NCBI GenBank assembly: GCA_019054805.1
Contig: JAHQIY010000008.1
Span: forward strand, 357,501 to 421,500
Source of the DNA: Brachionus manjavacas
Taxonomy: Eukaryota; Rotifera; Eurotatoria; Ploima; Brachionidae
Length of the DNA: 64,000 nucleotides
Direction: 5' to 3'
Shown in pieces: positions 52,746-64,000 of the stretch (positions are counted from its first letter, which is position 1; every line of letters starts with the position of its first letter). The position numbers and the translations under genes are program-made. The notes below the pieces were generated by a model, which made no database searches, was not told the origin of the DNA, and worked only from the letters and a program-made list of their open reading frames with translations.

Positions 52746-54009
52746 TTCAATTCAAATATCAATTTTTTTATAGAATTCGAATCAGAAAAATAAAATGAAA
52801 AAAAATTGGAAATTATTTTGCATTCGAATTTTAAAATAAAAAATTGATTAAAAAAATTTTTAAGCTAAATATCTCATTCCGAAAAAAATTTTCATAGGAT
52901 CAGATTAACTTTTAAAAAGCTAATTTTTTTTATGCTACTATCCTTTTATAATAAAATTTTATTTAATCTTTTGCCATTTATTTTATCATATTTTAGCTTA
53001 TAATTTATTTTTTATCTGAATTATCTACCGTTTGATACAGATGTTAAAATTTATACCAAATTTCATCAAATAGAAGTAGCCACAAATAGAAGAAACTTGC
53101 TAGTATTTTAGTTAAAATTTTCTTAATTTGAATTGTTTTTCTCAAAATAAGTCCAGTGATCAGTTTACTGTTTTTTGTCATTACTGATGTAGCATTTTTT
53201 TTAAATCGATAGCAATCGGAAACTCTAGTATCGTGATTAATAGAGGTTGATTAAATAATTCCAAATTATGAATTTTGGCTCCCACTTTTTTGGTTATGAA
53301 GCTAAAAAGAAAATATTTCAAAAATAACACTTTATTTACGAACAATTTTTACAAATAAACTTAATAAAATCTTTTCTAAAATATCTGAAAAAAAGAAAAA
53401 AATTTACCATTTTCTTTTTTGTTCTGGACAAATCTTAAGTTAAGGCTCAGAAACCTACTTTTGGTATCTTTCATACTTTAACCCTCTTTCCAAATGATTT
53501 ATCTTTCGAACTTATAAACCATCAAATACATTTTTCTGAACAATATTTTTATGAATAAAAGCATAAAGAACTTATGATTAAAAGATTCCTGAGTTAGTTT
53601 TGAATTTACCAGCGCTAAACCTCTTTAATAAATTATTTTCACCACTCTTTGCTTCTTTTATTCAATTTCTTTTATTGAATCTAAAGGAACTTAAGCCTGA
53701 ACATAAAAACAAATAATAAATAAATAATAATAATTGATCGATGCGTGATATATTCACAATATTCGATTTTATGTATTTTTTTTTAAAGGGAACACTTATA
53801 TAATATATATTAATTGTATTTAAATAAATAAAAATTTAGCCAGCTGATTATAAACGCCCTGTGTTTTGTAAAATAAAAAAAGAACCAAAAATTTTGTATA
53901 ATTTCATTGACGATTTAAAAAAAAAAACAAAATCTTTGTTTTTAAGTTTCAGTAATTTTTTATATAGTTAAAATCTTAAAACAAAATTTTAGGAAGATAT
54001 TATAATAAA
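52746..54009. other. AT-rich spacer, no gene seen
   Basis: Nothing recognised. Confidence 0.5.
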
Positions 54010-54330
54010 TGATAAGCTCGTGATAATTATCACATAATCAAAATTTAATTGATTAAAATCTTAAACTTTTGAAATAAGCTTTTTGAATTTTTTTTGAATT
54101 AAACATAAAATTTTTATTATTATAATTAAATAAAAAAAATCTTTTTTTTCTATTTGATCTTTAATTGATTTTTCTAGAATCTTTATTTGATAATTCTAAA
54201 GAAATATTTAAAAACCGCATTAAGGGATCCAAATTATGGCTTTAAATAATATTTAATTTTAATTAAAACATATTACAGCGAAACATAATTAAATTTTGTA
54301 TTGCAATATTACAAAATATTTATTAATATT
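54010..54330. repeat. Palindrome-bearing dispersed repeat, copy 2
   Basis: Opens with the palindrome GTGATAATTATCAC (54020-54033), then CAAAATTTAATTGATTAAAA; later GGGATCCAAATTATGGCTTT and TTACAGCGAAACATAATTAA, parallel to 59888-60215. Confidence 0.65.
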
Positions 54331-56289
54331 TTAATAAACTTGATATACCAAAATTAACCTAAACTTTCTGTGAAGTCAATTTTCTTCTAATTGTCTTTGC
54401 CTATAAAAATTTTTCAAAAAATATCTTGAATTTACAATAAATATTGATATTTTACTTTAATTTCGGTATTTTAAATTATCAAATTTATCCCTTTAAAAGA
54501 TAATTTTTTATATATCGTGGCGGCTTAGAATAGAAATGAAAATTGTGTAGAAATGAAGATTGAAAAAAAAATTTATAATAATAATGAGCAAATTTGACGG
54601 GTTTATGAAAATTTTTATGATAAAAAAAATCTCATTAGATTTTGCCTAATTTTTTGACTAAAATATCAAAATATTTAATCCCATGATTATGATATTTAAT
54701 TAATTTTAAAAATAAAACAAATTAATCTAGCATATTAAACTTGATTAAATTTTTTTGCAAGATTTAAGCAACTAGCTTAATTAATCATCTTAATTATGAA
54801 TTCAGATTTTTGATAAAATCGATTATTAGATTCAACACTTGTTGACCATCAAAATTAATTAAAAATTTCTTAAAAGCTTGACACCAGAAAAAAATATATT
54901 TTTGGCCATTTTCGTATTCACTGTAATGTTTACTTTAGTACCCTTGGGTCCATCTATCCGATTTCTTCGTAAAACGTTTTATGATTAAGTTAATCAATTT
55001 TTCAATGATATCGACAAAGATGTTGCTATTACAGCCAGTAAAGTACTTTTAAATCAAGTGTTCAATACATATTGATGGAATTTTTTTTAAAAAAATTAAT
55101 TTTGTAGCATTTTTATCATATCCTTGTTCTATTTATCAGAACATGCCAAAAGGATACATTATATAAAAAATATTATTCGGGGTTTTTGGAATAGCAACAA
55201 CCAAATGCGTTAGAATTTGTAAAATTAAACTATTTTTTTCTAATAAAATATTTGCTGAAGAGTTTTTTTATATTAATTATTTTTTGTTAAAAAGTATTTT
55301 TAAAAATGTAGAGCAGTTTTTTTGTTTAGGTAAATTTCATAAATTTTTTTAAGTATCAACAATTTTTATGTTTTTTTTATGCCAAATCATTTTCATCTAT
55401 CGAGAAATAATTGAATTATTTAAATATTCTGATCAAAGATATAAGGATTTATAATTTTGCTTAATACTCGAAATTATCCCTTTAATGCTTCTGGTGTGTA
55501 AATGAATTATTGAAAAAAAAAACATAAAAGATATTACATTTTGACATAAAAGTTAAAAAACAAAATTTTGGTAAATAATCCAGCCTAGAGTGTTAATTAG
55601 TAATTAGAATTATTTTCATCTAGTAAATTTATCTCATAAATTGCGCACAATTTCCTAAATTTTTTAAAAAATATTAGTTAGAAAAATGATATTATTTAAC
55701 TAATTTTCTAAAAGGCTTTAGTTTAGAGTAATCATCATCTAAAAAAAATTTTTATACCATTTAAATATTAAGTGCAGAAAAACAAATTAATGTAGGCTAA
55801 AATATCTCTAGTGAGTTGACTTTTAATTAATCTATGAAAATTTTTGACAATTCATCTTTTATTTATTAGATAATGAAGAGTTTAATTTTGATATTTTTTA
55901 AGCCAGTAATATAAGCATTTTTTTAAGTAATTCTGAACTACGACTTATAGAATTATCAAGCGTCTTAATTGTTGTTTAGTCTGACCTCACTTGGCAAAGT
56001 AAAAATTTTGCTTATTTTCATTCTGTCCAATCTTGCTCAAAAATAAAATGCAAATTTTAAAAAACTGCAAGTTTGAATTTCTTACAATTATATCGATGAA
56101 ATAAATATTCAAAATTAAATTCAAAATAAACAAAACAAAAACATGCTACACTACTTTCACAAGAGCTGGTGTCAGAAACAATTATGAAAGAAAATACAGA
56201 CTCAATCTCAAAATCGACAAAGAAGTAAGACCACTAGAGCCGAATCCTATTTTTTAGGCATCAAACGGGACTCTATTTTGAATTCGGGA
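54331..56289. other. AT-rich spacer, mostly empty
   Basis: 56150-56289 on the plus strand is slightly protein-like and leads into a LINE scrap; before that I see nothing. Confidence 0.45.
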
Positions 56290-56540
56290 ACAGAAAAAAT
56301 AAAGCTAAATATACAAAAAATGCAAAACAGGATTTTGAGAATAATCAAGTTTTTTCCTCTTAAAACAAGCATTGATACGACCCACAAAGTGCTTAAAATC
56401 GATAAATAGAAGACAGATCAAACCAATTATTTATAAAATTTATGAAAACAAGAGCTCAACATGAACTAATAGCAAGTGAAATATACGATTTCTTTTCAGA
56501 AAGACACAATACAGCACAACAAAAATTAAGAACCATTTTT
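56290..56540 (+). pseudogene. LINE-type RT C-terminal scrap
   Basis: Reads KLNIQKMQNRILRIIKF then KTSIDTTHKVLKID before a stop at 56407; further matching-style sequence follows in other frames (FMKTRAQHEL). The xLQKxQNRxLRII block is typical of the region after the RT domain in non-LTR elements. Confidence 0.6.
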
Positions 56541-57039
56541 TAATAAATGAATAAATATTTATGAAATATTTTTTTTACAATGGCTATACTGGAGGAAAAA
56601 TCTTGGGCATGTTGAAAGATTTGTATATGACGTTGGGCGGATTTAAACTTTTGATATCTGAGTTGACTAATTTTTTTTTAACTTTGAAATTAAAATAACG
56701 ACTTTGTTAATAGAGAGGTAAAAAATACATTTCAAACAGACAATTTTAGAAAAAAAAAATTTAATACAATAAAAAAAATTGAGATCATTTTTAACTTTGA
56801 ATTCAAATAAAAGGTAACAAAATATCAAAATAAAAGAAGGTCCTTTAACGTTGTGTAACGTTTTTTTAAACCCCGGCTAGTTAATTTTAATTTATCAAAT
56901 TTACTAAAACTATCACCAATTTTACTTGATGAAAACAAAAACAAAAATTAAGTTTCATTATTTATATTTAGTTACATAAACACAATTTTATTCCATAAAT
57001 CTCAAAGTTATATACAAAAATAGTCTCTTTTATGCCAAT
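56541..57039. other. AT-rich spacer, no gene seen
   Basis: Nothing recognised. Confidence 0.5.
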
Positions 57040-57045
57040 GTTTAG

Positions 57046-57255
57046 GCGTCTTCTTTTGCTCTTTTTTTTATTTCTGAATCAAAATATTTTTCAGGTAGAA
57101 AGATTTGATTGTTAGCAAAAATAATTACAAGTTTATGTTTGCATATCCAAGTTTTAAAATAATCATAGCAAGTACACTTGCAGAATTTTCAATTATCTGG
57201 ATTAGTTCTAACAATCCCAATACTATTTTTTAACTCAAAAAAAGCATCGAATGTC
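57046..57255 (-). pseudogene. SWIM zinc finger fragment of a MULE-type transposase
   Basis: The minus strand reads FELKNSIGIVRTNPDN, a TGA stop, then CKCTCYDYFKTWICKH and LPEKYFDSEIKKRAKEDA before TAA. C-x-C-x(n)-C-x-H is the SWIM zinc-binding pattern found at the C-terminus of MULE transposases. It differs clearly from the SWIM finger at 17639, so it is a second family. No start codon and no DDE domain remain. Confidence 0.7.
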
Positions 57256-57827
57256 GAATAAATTGTTATTATCATCAGCGTCGTCGGTACTTGCACCTAC
57301 TTTTTTTTCACTATAACTATCGGGGGTTCAATAGCTTTTATATGGAAAAAATATTCGAAACGTCAATTTGTAACATTTTTAATTTTTTTAAATTCAGTAA
57401 ATTTGAATGAAAAAAGTGTTTTTAAATCACATTAGTGATTATGAAACAAGTAATATTTTGTTAGGAAAATTTAGAAATTATGTATTTTTTTCTTAATTTT
57501 TGGTAATAGTTTCAGTAAATTTGATCAAAAAAGAATAATTAGCCAACAAAATATCAAGAAAAAGGAAGGTTCTTTAACGTTGTCCCATGACTTAATTCCT
57601 GGAAGGATCTTTGACAAGATCTGATCAAGAATCTTGACTTGTTACTTAACATTTTCTTTTTAAGAATCTTTATGAGTTCAGTTCACTTTTTTTTTTGATC
57701 ATTAAACGATCTTTTATGATTCCAGTAAGTCAAAATAAGATTTAAAAAAACATATGGATTCTAATAATAAACTTTAAAGAAAATTCAAGATTCTTAATAT
57801 TGATTCAAGATTAAATATTATAGTGAT
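57256..57827. other. AT-rich spacer, no gene seen
   Basis: Several AAGATCTT-like short palindromes between 57590 and 57870, similar in flavour to the foldback at 59255-59560. Confidence 0.4.
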
Positions 57828-58778
57828 TTATATCGATTTAGATCTAAAATTATCAAAAAAGACTCTTTGAATAACAAAGTCAATCCAGTCTTCTTCTCTT
57901 GTATTACTCGCATCATCGGATTCTTTGGCCTCAAAAACAATTCTTCTTCTTCTTACATCAATTCCTTCGTCTTGTAAATTACTCTTAGGGGAATCATTAT
58001 CTTAAAAAAATAAATATTAGAAAGTCTTAAAAATATTTGTAAAAAAAATTTCTTTTTTTGGCTGATCTTCTGGAGTCCAAACATTTTTGTTTTAATGAAC
58101 GAACATAATTGTTTTTAACTTTTTAAGTAGCAAACTAAAAAAAGTAATTATTCAAATTAAAATAAAATTTAATTAAAAGTTACCTTTGATTAAATCTACT
58201 CTTCTTTGTTCCAACAAGGGAATTGTATTTTTTGATGATTCGACTGTCCCTTGAGCTAACTCGTCTTTTGTAAATAGAATGTCTAATAGTTTGGTTCCAT
58301 AAGTATTTATGCTGTCGTTATTGAAGGGTGTGCTCAAAAGATGGCGTCCGTTATGAACCTTGAATATAATAAATATTAAAGATTTTAATAATAAATAAAA
58401 TGAATATTAACAAATCGACTGTTATGTCCAGTCCAAGCTGTTCCTGAGCATCTTCTATCATTTGTTCGAAGAAATTTTGGCTTGCTGGTACGATTGATCT
58501 TTGAATGACTTGGACTCGATTATCTATTGAATTTACACTTGTTTGTAGATTCTGTAAACTAGTGGTCAAAACTGCAACTGTTGCCTCTATTCTTTCGACT
58601 TTGCTGTCGATTCGACCAGTCGCTATATTATTAGTTGAAATTGACTGGGAAATATGTTCAAGTGTTCTTGCTAATGATGTTACTGTCATGTTGCTCTGTT
58701 GACTTGGAGGAGTAAGTGAAGCTCTTGGTGTTGAAATCCTATCATTTGTTTCCTTACGGATAGGAAGAGTTCTTTGAG
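57828..58778 (-). CDS. BEN-domain protein, 3' three exons
   Basis: Exons 58420-58778, 58184-58358 and 57828-58000 (minus) join in frame: 359 nt entering in phase with two bases, 175 nt, and 173 nt to TAA. The first encodes a Ser/Thr-rich stretch and a coiled coil of about 60 residues (RIDSKVERIEATVAVLTTSL). The second holds a BEN-like core (TYGTKLLDILFTKDELAQGT, then VDLIKD). The third is an RRRR-bearing tail. BEN domains bind DNA or mediate chromatin repression. The donor GTCGAT at 58419 is non-consensus; the others are good (GTAACT; acceptors TTTTTAG, TTCAAG, TTTAAG). Upstream exons were not found. Confidence 0.65.
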
Positions 58779-59254
58779 CTAAAAACAAATAAAATAAAAT
58801 AAAACATTAATTAGTAAAATTTTAAAAATATTCATGATCGTTTATCATTAGAAATTTTGAAATCTAAATAAAATAAAATCTAAATTAAAAAACAAATTTT
58901 GAAAAAAGAAAATACTGGTGTTGGACATCAATACAATTATACATGATGTAGGTATTATACTTCCGGAATCAATTCAAAAAATGAGAAATGAACAATATTT
59001 TGATAATGTTTTTTTGCATGTTAAAAAACAAATGATTTATTTCTAATAGATATGAAAAACAAACAAAAAAAATGCAAAAAAATATAAAAATATAATAACA
59101 TTTTTTATATAACTGAATATCAAAGTGAAATCGAACATGATTAGTCATCAGTTTCAAAATAAATAATTTAAAATAAATTGATATTTTTAGTTTTTTTAAT
59201 CTCATAATTAAAAATATTCACATATTATAAAATCATTCAATTTAAAATAATTAA
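58779..59254. other. Intron or upstream region of the BEN gene
   Basis: An acceptor TTTTTAG at 58779-58785 shows more 5' exon(s) exist. I could not place them with confidence; 58915-58960 is a weak candidate. Confidence 0.35.
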
Positions 59255-59560
59255 TTAAGATTATTGTAAAGAAACTTAATAAACCTTTTTTTAGGTTTTT
59301 TATTAAGATCCTATTTAAATCTTATTAAAGATCTTTAGAGATTTCTATTATAAGATTTTTTCTAGTATTCTAATAAGATTTTTACTTAAATCTTTTCATA
59401 AAATTCAAGACAAATTTCTGACTCGAGATCTTATCAGATAAATATGAATTTCTAGACTAAATCTTATAATAGAAATCTCTAAAGATCTTTATTAAGATTT
59501 ATATAGGATCTTAATAAAAAACCTAAAAAAGGTTTATTAAGTTTCTTTACAATAATCTTA
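59255..59560. mobile_element. Foldback element (306 bp)
   Basis: Arms 59255-59357 and 59460-59560 are inverted copies of about 102 bp (TTAAGATTATTGTAAAGAAA at the tips) with a 102-bp loop. Target duplication not clear, possibly TTAA or TA. No coding capacity. Looks like a MITE or foldback. Confidence 0.8.
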
Positions 59561-59887
59561 AATGTTTTCGTACTGGAATCTAATTTTTTTTCTCAAAGTA
59601 TTTTTTTATAAAGATCATATTTAAGAATCTTTCAAAAAATCTTTCAAGTTTCTTTATCTAAAGGAATCTTATGTTAACTTAAAAAGATTTCATAAGATCT
59701 TATTGAATATTTATATCTAACAAGATCATAAAAGATCTTGAATAAGAATTAATTCATGGGTGTTACATTTAGTCTTAAAAGATAATTGATTATTATTCTC
59801 TTCGATTTGTTTTCAGACTGGTGAACGATTAAAATGCTGGCTTTAAATCAAGATACTTCCGACAATGTGTAATTATTTTGGCAACTT
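59561..59887. other. AT-rich spacer, no gene seen
   Basis: Contains AAGATCTT-type short palindromes; nothing else. Confidence 0.45.
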
Positions 59888-60215
59888 GAAGTTCATGATC
59901 ATGATCACATGATCAAAACTCAGTAGATTAAAATCTTAATAAAAATGATGAAAAAAGATTTTTTAAAATATTTTTAAATTAAACACAAATGTTTATTATC
60001 TTAATTAAATAAAAAAAATCTTTTTTTTCCAATTGATTTTAAATTGATTTTTATTAAATTTTATTTGAAAATTTTAAAGACAAATTTAAAATGCACATTA
60101 AAGCATCCAAATTATGGCTCTGAATGATATTTTAACATTAATTAAAATATATTACAGCGAAACAAAGTTAAATTTTGTATTGCAAAATTTCAAAATATTG
60201 ATTTAAATTTTATTT
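59888..60215. repeat. Palindrome-bearing dispersed repeat, copy 3
   Basis: Contains TGATCATGATCA (59896-59907) then ACATGATCAAAACTCAGTAG, AATAAAAATGATGAAAAAAG, ATCCAAATTATGGCTCTGAA and TTACAGCGAAACAAAGTTAA. Same block order as copies 1 and 2. Confidence 0.7.
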
Positions 60216-60983
60216 TACTTCAGATAAAAATTCATATATTTTTTTTCCTAATTAAAGATTAAAAAAAAAATGTTTAATAAAGTTTAAAAATTTAATATTT
60301 AAAAAGTTGATGAAAAATACCTTTTTTTTACCAAAAAGTAAAAATTTTGATTTGAAATTTAAATTTGATCATTAACTGCCAATTATTTTCTTTTAATTTT
60401 TTCTTTTTCCTGAAATGTTAAAAATTTAAGACATTTATATATTTTTTAATAATAATAAATGTATTACAAAAAGAAAAAATATTAAACCGTCATATGAATA
60501 ATTAAATGTTCATATAAAAATTAAACGGGATCCGGGACAGAGACCTAGTTTATGGATTCGGGTATGTTCTAAATTAGAGAACTTTTAGTTAAAATTAAAA
60601 TTAATAATTAAATTATGAATTAAAATCTTTAAATTAATTATCGAAATGACGAATTTTATTTATTTTCATATGATTATTTAATTATTGATATGACGGGTTA
60701 ATATGCATCCATTAAAAATACATTTATTTATTTATTTTCTTCTGTATTTTTATCTTTTTTATTTTAATTGACTTTTACTTTTTAATTTTGAATAGATTTT
60801 AATTATTAATTTTATTTCAAGTTTATTTACAGTAATTATTTAGCTTTTAAAATCAAAAAAATAATTAACATTCTATAAATTTTGAACAAAATTAAGAATT
60901 TTTTTTAAATATATAAAACACTTCTAAGAATTGAAAATAATTAATTAAAAAAAAATATCCAAATCAAAATGCCAAATTAAATT
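60216..60983. other. AT-rich spacer, no gene seen
   Basis: Nothing recognised. Confidence 0.5.
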
Positions 60984-61164
60984 TTGCTTTGACGCTTACC
61001 AAATCCCTTTTGGACATGATCCGGCTGCTCAGTCACCACATATCAACCATATTTTTATTTGATTTAGACGTTTTTCTTAACAAAAAATTGCCGACCTGAT
61101 TGTTAACGGAGAGCCGTGGGTTGACCAGTTGCACTTATTTAGCCATTCTGTCTTCATGTCTACA
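60984..61164 (+). pseudogene. RIC-8 pseudogene fragment
   Basis: The plus strand reads KSLLDMIRLLSHHISTIFLF, then after a frameshift GEPWVDQLHLFSHSVFMS. This aligns with residues about 76-137 of the intact RIC-8 (TSLLDMIRLLSRDTSTIVLF ... EEPWCAQLHPVSLSALMS). Only this internal piece is present, with no neighbouring RIC-8 exons, in the opposite orientation to the gene 12 kb away. Base-level matches such as TTGGACATGATCCGGCTGCT show common descent. Not functional. Confidence 0.85.
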
Positions 61165-62039
61165 AACTTAAAAAATTGTAGAGTTAAATTCGAAATTAAA
61201 AAAAATTAAAAATTAAACTTTATTCTAATTTTTGTATTTATTCTAAGAGTACAATTTTTTAAGTTTATTACAAAATAAATTCGAAATTATTCTAATAATA
61301 AAATCAAGCTTTTGCGCTTACTCTTAGTTTAAAGTCAGACGTCAAAGTTTATTCTAAAAAAAAATTTAAAAAATTTATTACATGGTTTCAATGGTATTAG
61401 TTCCGTTTGGAATAAATCCAAATTTTGAAATTGTTCTAAAAGTAATGGTCACGAGTTTACGGTAACTTTTGGAACTTATTTTTTTAATTAATTGGATAAA
61501 TTTTCTTTTTGGATTTTTTTGGTCCATATTCTTAAAAAAATTCTTTTGTAATATAAAAAAGGGTAAGGGTTATTCGTTTTGTTGAAATGAAAAGTCCAAA
61601 TCACTTTTCATCTTCTTCGTCATCTTAAAGGTATTTTTTTGTTAATTGTCATTTTTATTAATTTCTTTAGTCGATATTTGTGTACAGACTTGTATAAAAA
61701 TGTTCAAGTCAAGTGCAAGCCAAGACTTTGACTTGTTTCAAAAATTTAAAAAATATTTTTGAATTTTTTGAAGAATTACGCCTGATAAAAATTTTGAAAA
61801 GGAAGCATGCGAAATTGATAAAAAAAAGTTAAGCCAGGAAAACATTTCATTTTTTATTTATTAATACTTGATAATCGGATGTAGTTTGCAATTTTGTCTA
61901 ATAAAAACTGATTGTTATTTACATTCAATTCAATTAAAATCATTTTTTTAAATATATGTAGGTTTTAATATGTTTATGTCATTGGTTTGTGACAAATGGA
62001 AGCCAAAATCGAGGATGTCTTTAAATAAGCTTCTAAGGA
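61165..62039. other. AT-rich spacer, no gene seen
   Basis: Nothing recognised. Confidence 0.5.
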
Positions 62040-62390
62040 AAGCAAACATTCCACTTAACTTAGTATTGAAAAAAAGTTTAGAGGATGAAAGATTTTTATG
62101 CTATTAAACAAACAACTGTGATTTATCTGCGGTCAAATCTTCTTGAAACCGTCCATTTTCTTACAGACATCGTAAGTAGCAGTCGACCAGGTGACGTGAT
62201 CTACTTAGGCTTTGCAAAAACATTTGACAAAGTCTCACATGGACTTTTTATCATTAAACTTAAAGCCTATCGAATCCCATTTTGATCGTTAATAAGATAC
62301 AAGCATTTAAGATAAAGAAAGCAACGAGTTGTATGAATGGAAGCTAGTTGAGTACCTCAGGGTTCAGTTCTTGGTCAACTCCTGGAAAAA
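62040..62390 (+). pseudogene. LINE reverse-transcriptase palm fragment
   Basis: 62085-62285 reads NLLETVHFLTDIVSSSRPGD then VIYLGFAKTFDKVSHGL and KLKAYRI, the DxxKAFDxVxH region of non-LTR reverse transcriptases. The catalytic Asp of YLDF is Gly here. Downstream pieces (QRVV.NGS, STSGFSSW) continue the homology in broken frames up to about 62390. Dead copy. Confidence 0.8.
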
Positions 62391-63409
62391 TCAAAAAATC
62401 TAACAAAATGAAGAAAATAATTAGATTTTAGAAATTTTTATTTTTTTTACAATCAAAATTTTATTTAAATTTTTTTTAAAAATCAAACTGTCTGAAATAA
62501 AATTCTTTGCTTTAATTAGGGTTTCCAAAATGGTTTTATAATCTGATTTCAGTTGAAAATGGTCACCAATCGCTAATGAATTTTACTTTTTCTAAGAAAC
62601 TTTCATATATATTGTATCTGAAAGATCAAAGTCAGTAAAAATTTACCTTAAATTAAAATAAATTAGGAAATTATTATTCTCAAATTTTTTGTTCTTTTCA
62701 AATAAAGTATGTTTACTTTTAACTATTTTTTTTTATATGGTAAGGTAATATTTTTTTTTAGATAGCCTGTTTTTAATGATTGGTTTGAAAAAAGAGGTAT
62801 TAAATTCCCTAACTGAATTGAATTTTACAAAAAAATTGAATTTTTTTTTTTTCAATTGAACTATAGACTTCACAAAAATGTGTCTATTTGAATTAATCTC
62901 TTATTCAAATAAAAAGTTGTTGATACTCTAATAAAAATTATATGTGATGACAATTTTTAAATTTAAAAAAATTTCAAACAGTGTAATAATCTTTTCATCT
63001 TAAAAGATTCTGCAAACCAAATAATTATTTACTAATATTTTTAATTATAGGTTTCTAATTAGTCAAAAAAATCGAAAAAAAAATTACTAATCGCGGAAAA
63101 TTTTTTAATTTTTAGAATTCTCTTTATTTTATTCCTATTTTTTTTTCACCTAAACAATTGGAAAGAAAATGTTAATGCATTATCTAAAATTAAGATAGAA
63201 AAAATGAAAAAATCATTTTCTTTCATTTTATAAATAAATTATCACCCAAATTGCGTTTTCTGAAATAATTTTAAAGATATTTTTTTTTCTATAGACTGAT
63301 CAAAAGTAACAAAAAATATAAATTATCGATTTATTTTATTGAGAAAATTCATACAAAAAAAATATTCACAAAATCTAGTCTTTCTCTAAATATTCACTTG
63401 GACTCCCAC
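62391..63409. other. AT-rich spacer downstream of RPA3
   Basis: No coding content seen; the right end should hold the RPA3 3' UTR. Confidence 0.45.
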
Positions 63410-63860
63410 TCAAACTGCTTGGATATAATGCTTTGGCAATTGGTGAATCATTTGAATTGTTTCGTTATACAAATCCATGTCTTAACGAAAAAAATAAACT
63501 ATTTAAAAATTTCTTAAAAAAATAAATCTACCAAAATTTGCGTAAGCAGACGGCTCAAAAGTAGTGTAGTTCATACATACTATGTTTCCTTGTTCATCAA
63601 CACTTCCATACACCTCAATAAAATCACTCAGCATTTCTCTGGTCGGAGTTCTCAATTTAACGAGCACGTTTTTGTTATCCGGTGCGGTAATCTCAAACGA
63701 CATTTGATCCGAAGCTAACTAAAAGAAAAAAAGATAAAAAAAATTATCACTTTTGAAAATTTATTTTTACTTTATTTAATTTTCCCATTATGCAGACATT
63801 CTGACCTCTAAACGAGAAAAGCATCTCACCGTTTACTCTGGTAAAAATCGATTCAGACAT
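63410..63860 (-). CDS. RPA3: Replication protein A 14 kDa subunit
   Basis: Three exons: 63771-63860 (30 codons), 63532-63718 and 63410-63480, giving 115 residues, the usual size. Introns are GTAAAA...TTTTAG (52 nt) and GTAGAT...TTAAG (51 nt). RPA3 is the smallest subunit of the RPA trimer, which coats single-stranded DNA in replication and repair; its OB fold sits in the trimer core. Visible OB-fold landmarks: an N-terminal NGEMLFSFRGQNVCIMGKL strand pair, VLVKLRTPTREMLSDFIEVY, GSVDEQGNIVCMNYTTF, and the C-terminal helix starting FDMDLYNETIQMI, which mediates trimerisation. The phase-1 junction rebuilds the conserved FD, confirming the second intron. Confidence 0.9.
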
Positions 63861-64000
63861 TTTATTTTTTTCAAAAAAAGCACACTCTAAAATTTAAAAA
63901 AAATTGAAATTTATTAAAATTTTTCAACATTTATTTTTAAAATAAAAATTAAATTAACTTTAGTACTTATTTAAATACCTGCATATAGAAAAAATGTATT
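63861..64000. other. Upstream region of RPA3
   Basis: Presumed 5' UTR/promoter; AT-rich with no clear motif. Confidence 0.4.

Noticed and set aside
58969..59205. 78-codon minus-strand ORF
   Set aside because: Hydrophobic low-complexity translation of AT-rich sequence; not in phase with the BEN exons.

Overview
The window is AT-rich animal DNA (roughly three quarters A+T by eye). It holds a few conserved eukaryotic genes scattered through long AT-rich spacers and a dense layer of broken mobile elements. Tiny GT-AG introns (46-59 nt in one gene family), three large intronless genes, many MULE/hAT/piggyBac/LINE/Ty3 fragments and the very low GC suggest a small-bodied invertebrate. A monogonont rotifer is my guess, but that is inference, not shown.

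Layout. 1-8.6 kb is a mobile-element graveyard: LINE reverse-transcriptase fragments, a 1,426-bp hAT-like non-autonomous element with a perfect 8-bp target duplication nested in a Ty3-type RT fragment, a hAT transposase C-terminus, and a decayed piggyBac. 8.66-18.3 kb is a decayed MULE (CG-1-like, DDE, SWIM and PHD parts, ~120-bp inverted repeats) split by a 6.4-kb Ty3/gypsy element (98.8% identical LTRs, TTAC target duplication). 19.0-21.5 kb is an intact heparan sulfate N-deacetylase/N-sulfotransferase gene (minus). 22-23.5 kb holds an inverted coding-like repeat and an odd GC-rich patch.

23.8-41.8 kb is a higher-order tandem array. It carries five copies of a small two-intron gene for a secreted 127-residue, eight-cysteine protein, interleaved with truncated copies of the neighbouring Ariadne-2 gene, which is intact at 41.8-43.6 kb (minus). 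This array is the most unusual thing here: the protein matches no family I recognise and its six C-terminal cysteines have mirror-symmetric spacing.

45-46.3 kb is a long-inverted-repeat element. 46.8-48.8 kb is an intact RIC-8 gene (minus); a decayed piece of RIC-8 sits at 61.0 kb on the other strand. 49-57 kb is mostly AT-rich spacer with LINE scraps and a dispersed palindrome-bearing repeat. 57.8-58.8 kb holds the 3' exons of a BEN-domain gene (minus), 59.3 kb a foldback element, 62.1 kb a LINE scrap, and 63.4-63.9 kb a complete three-exon RPA3 gene (minus).

The host genes are unrelated in function (heparan sulfate synthesis, ubiquitin ligation, G-alpha chaperone/GEF, DNA replication, chromatin), so no operon-like cooperation is implied. 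All exon boundaries come from reading splice sites and frames by eye.
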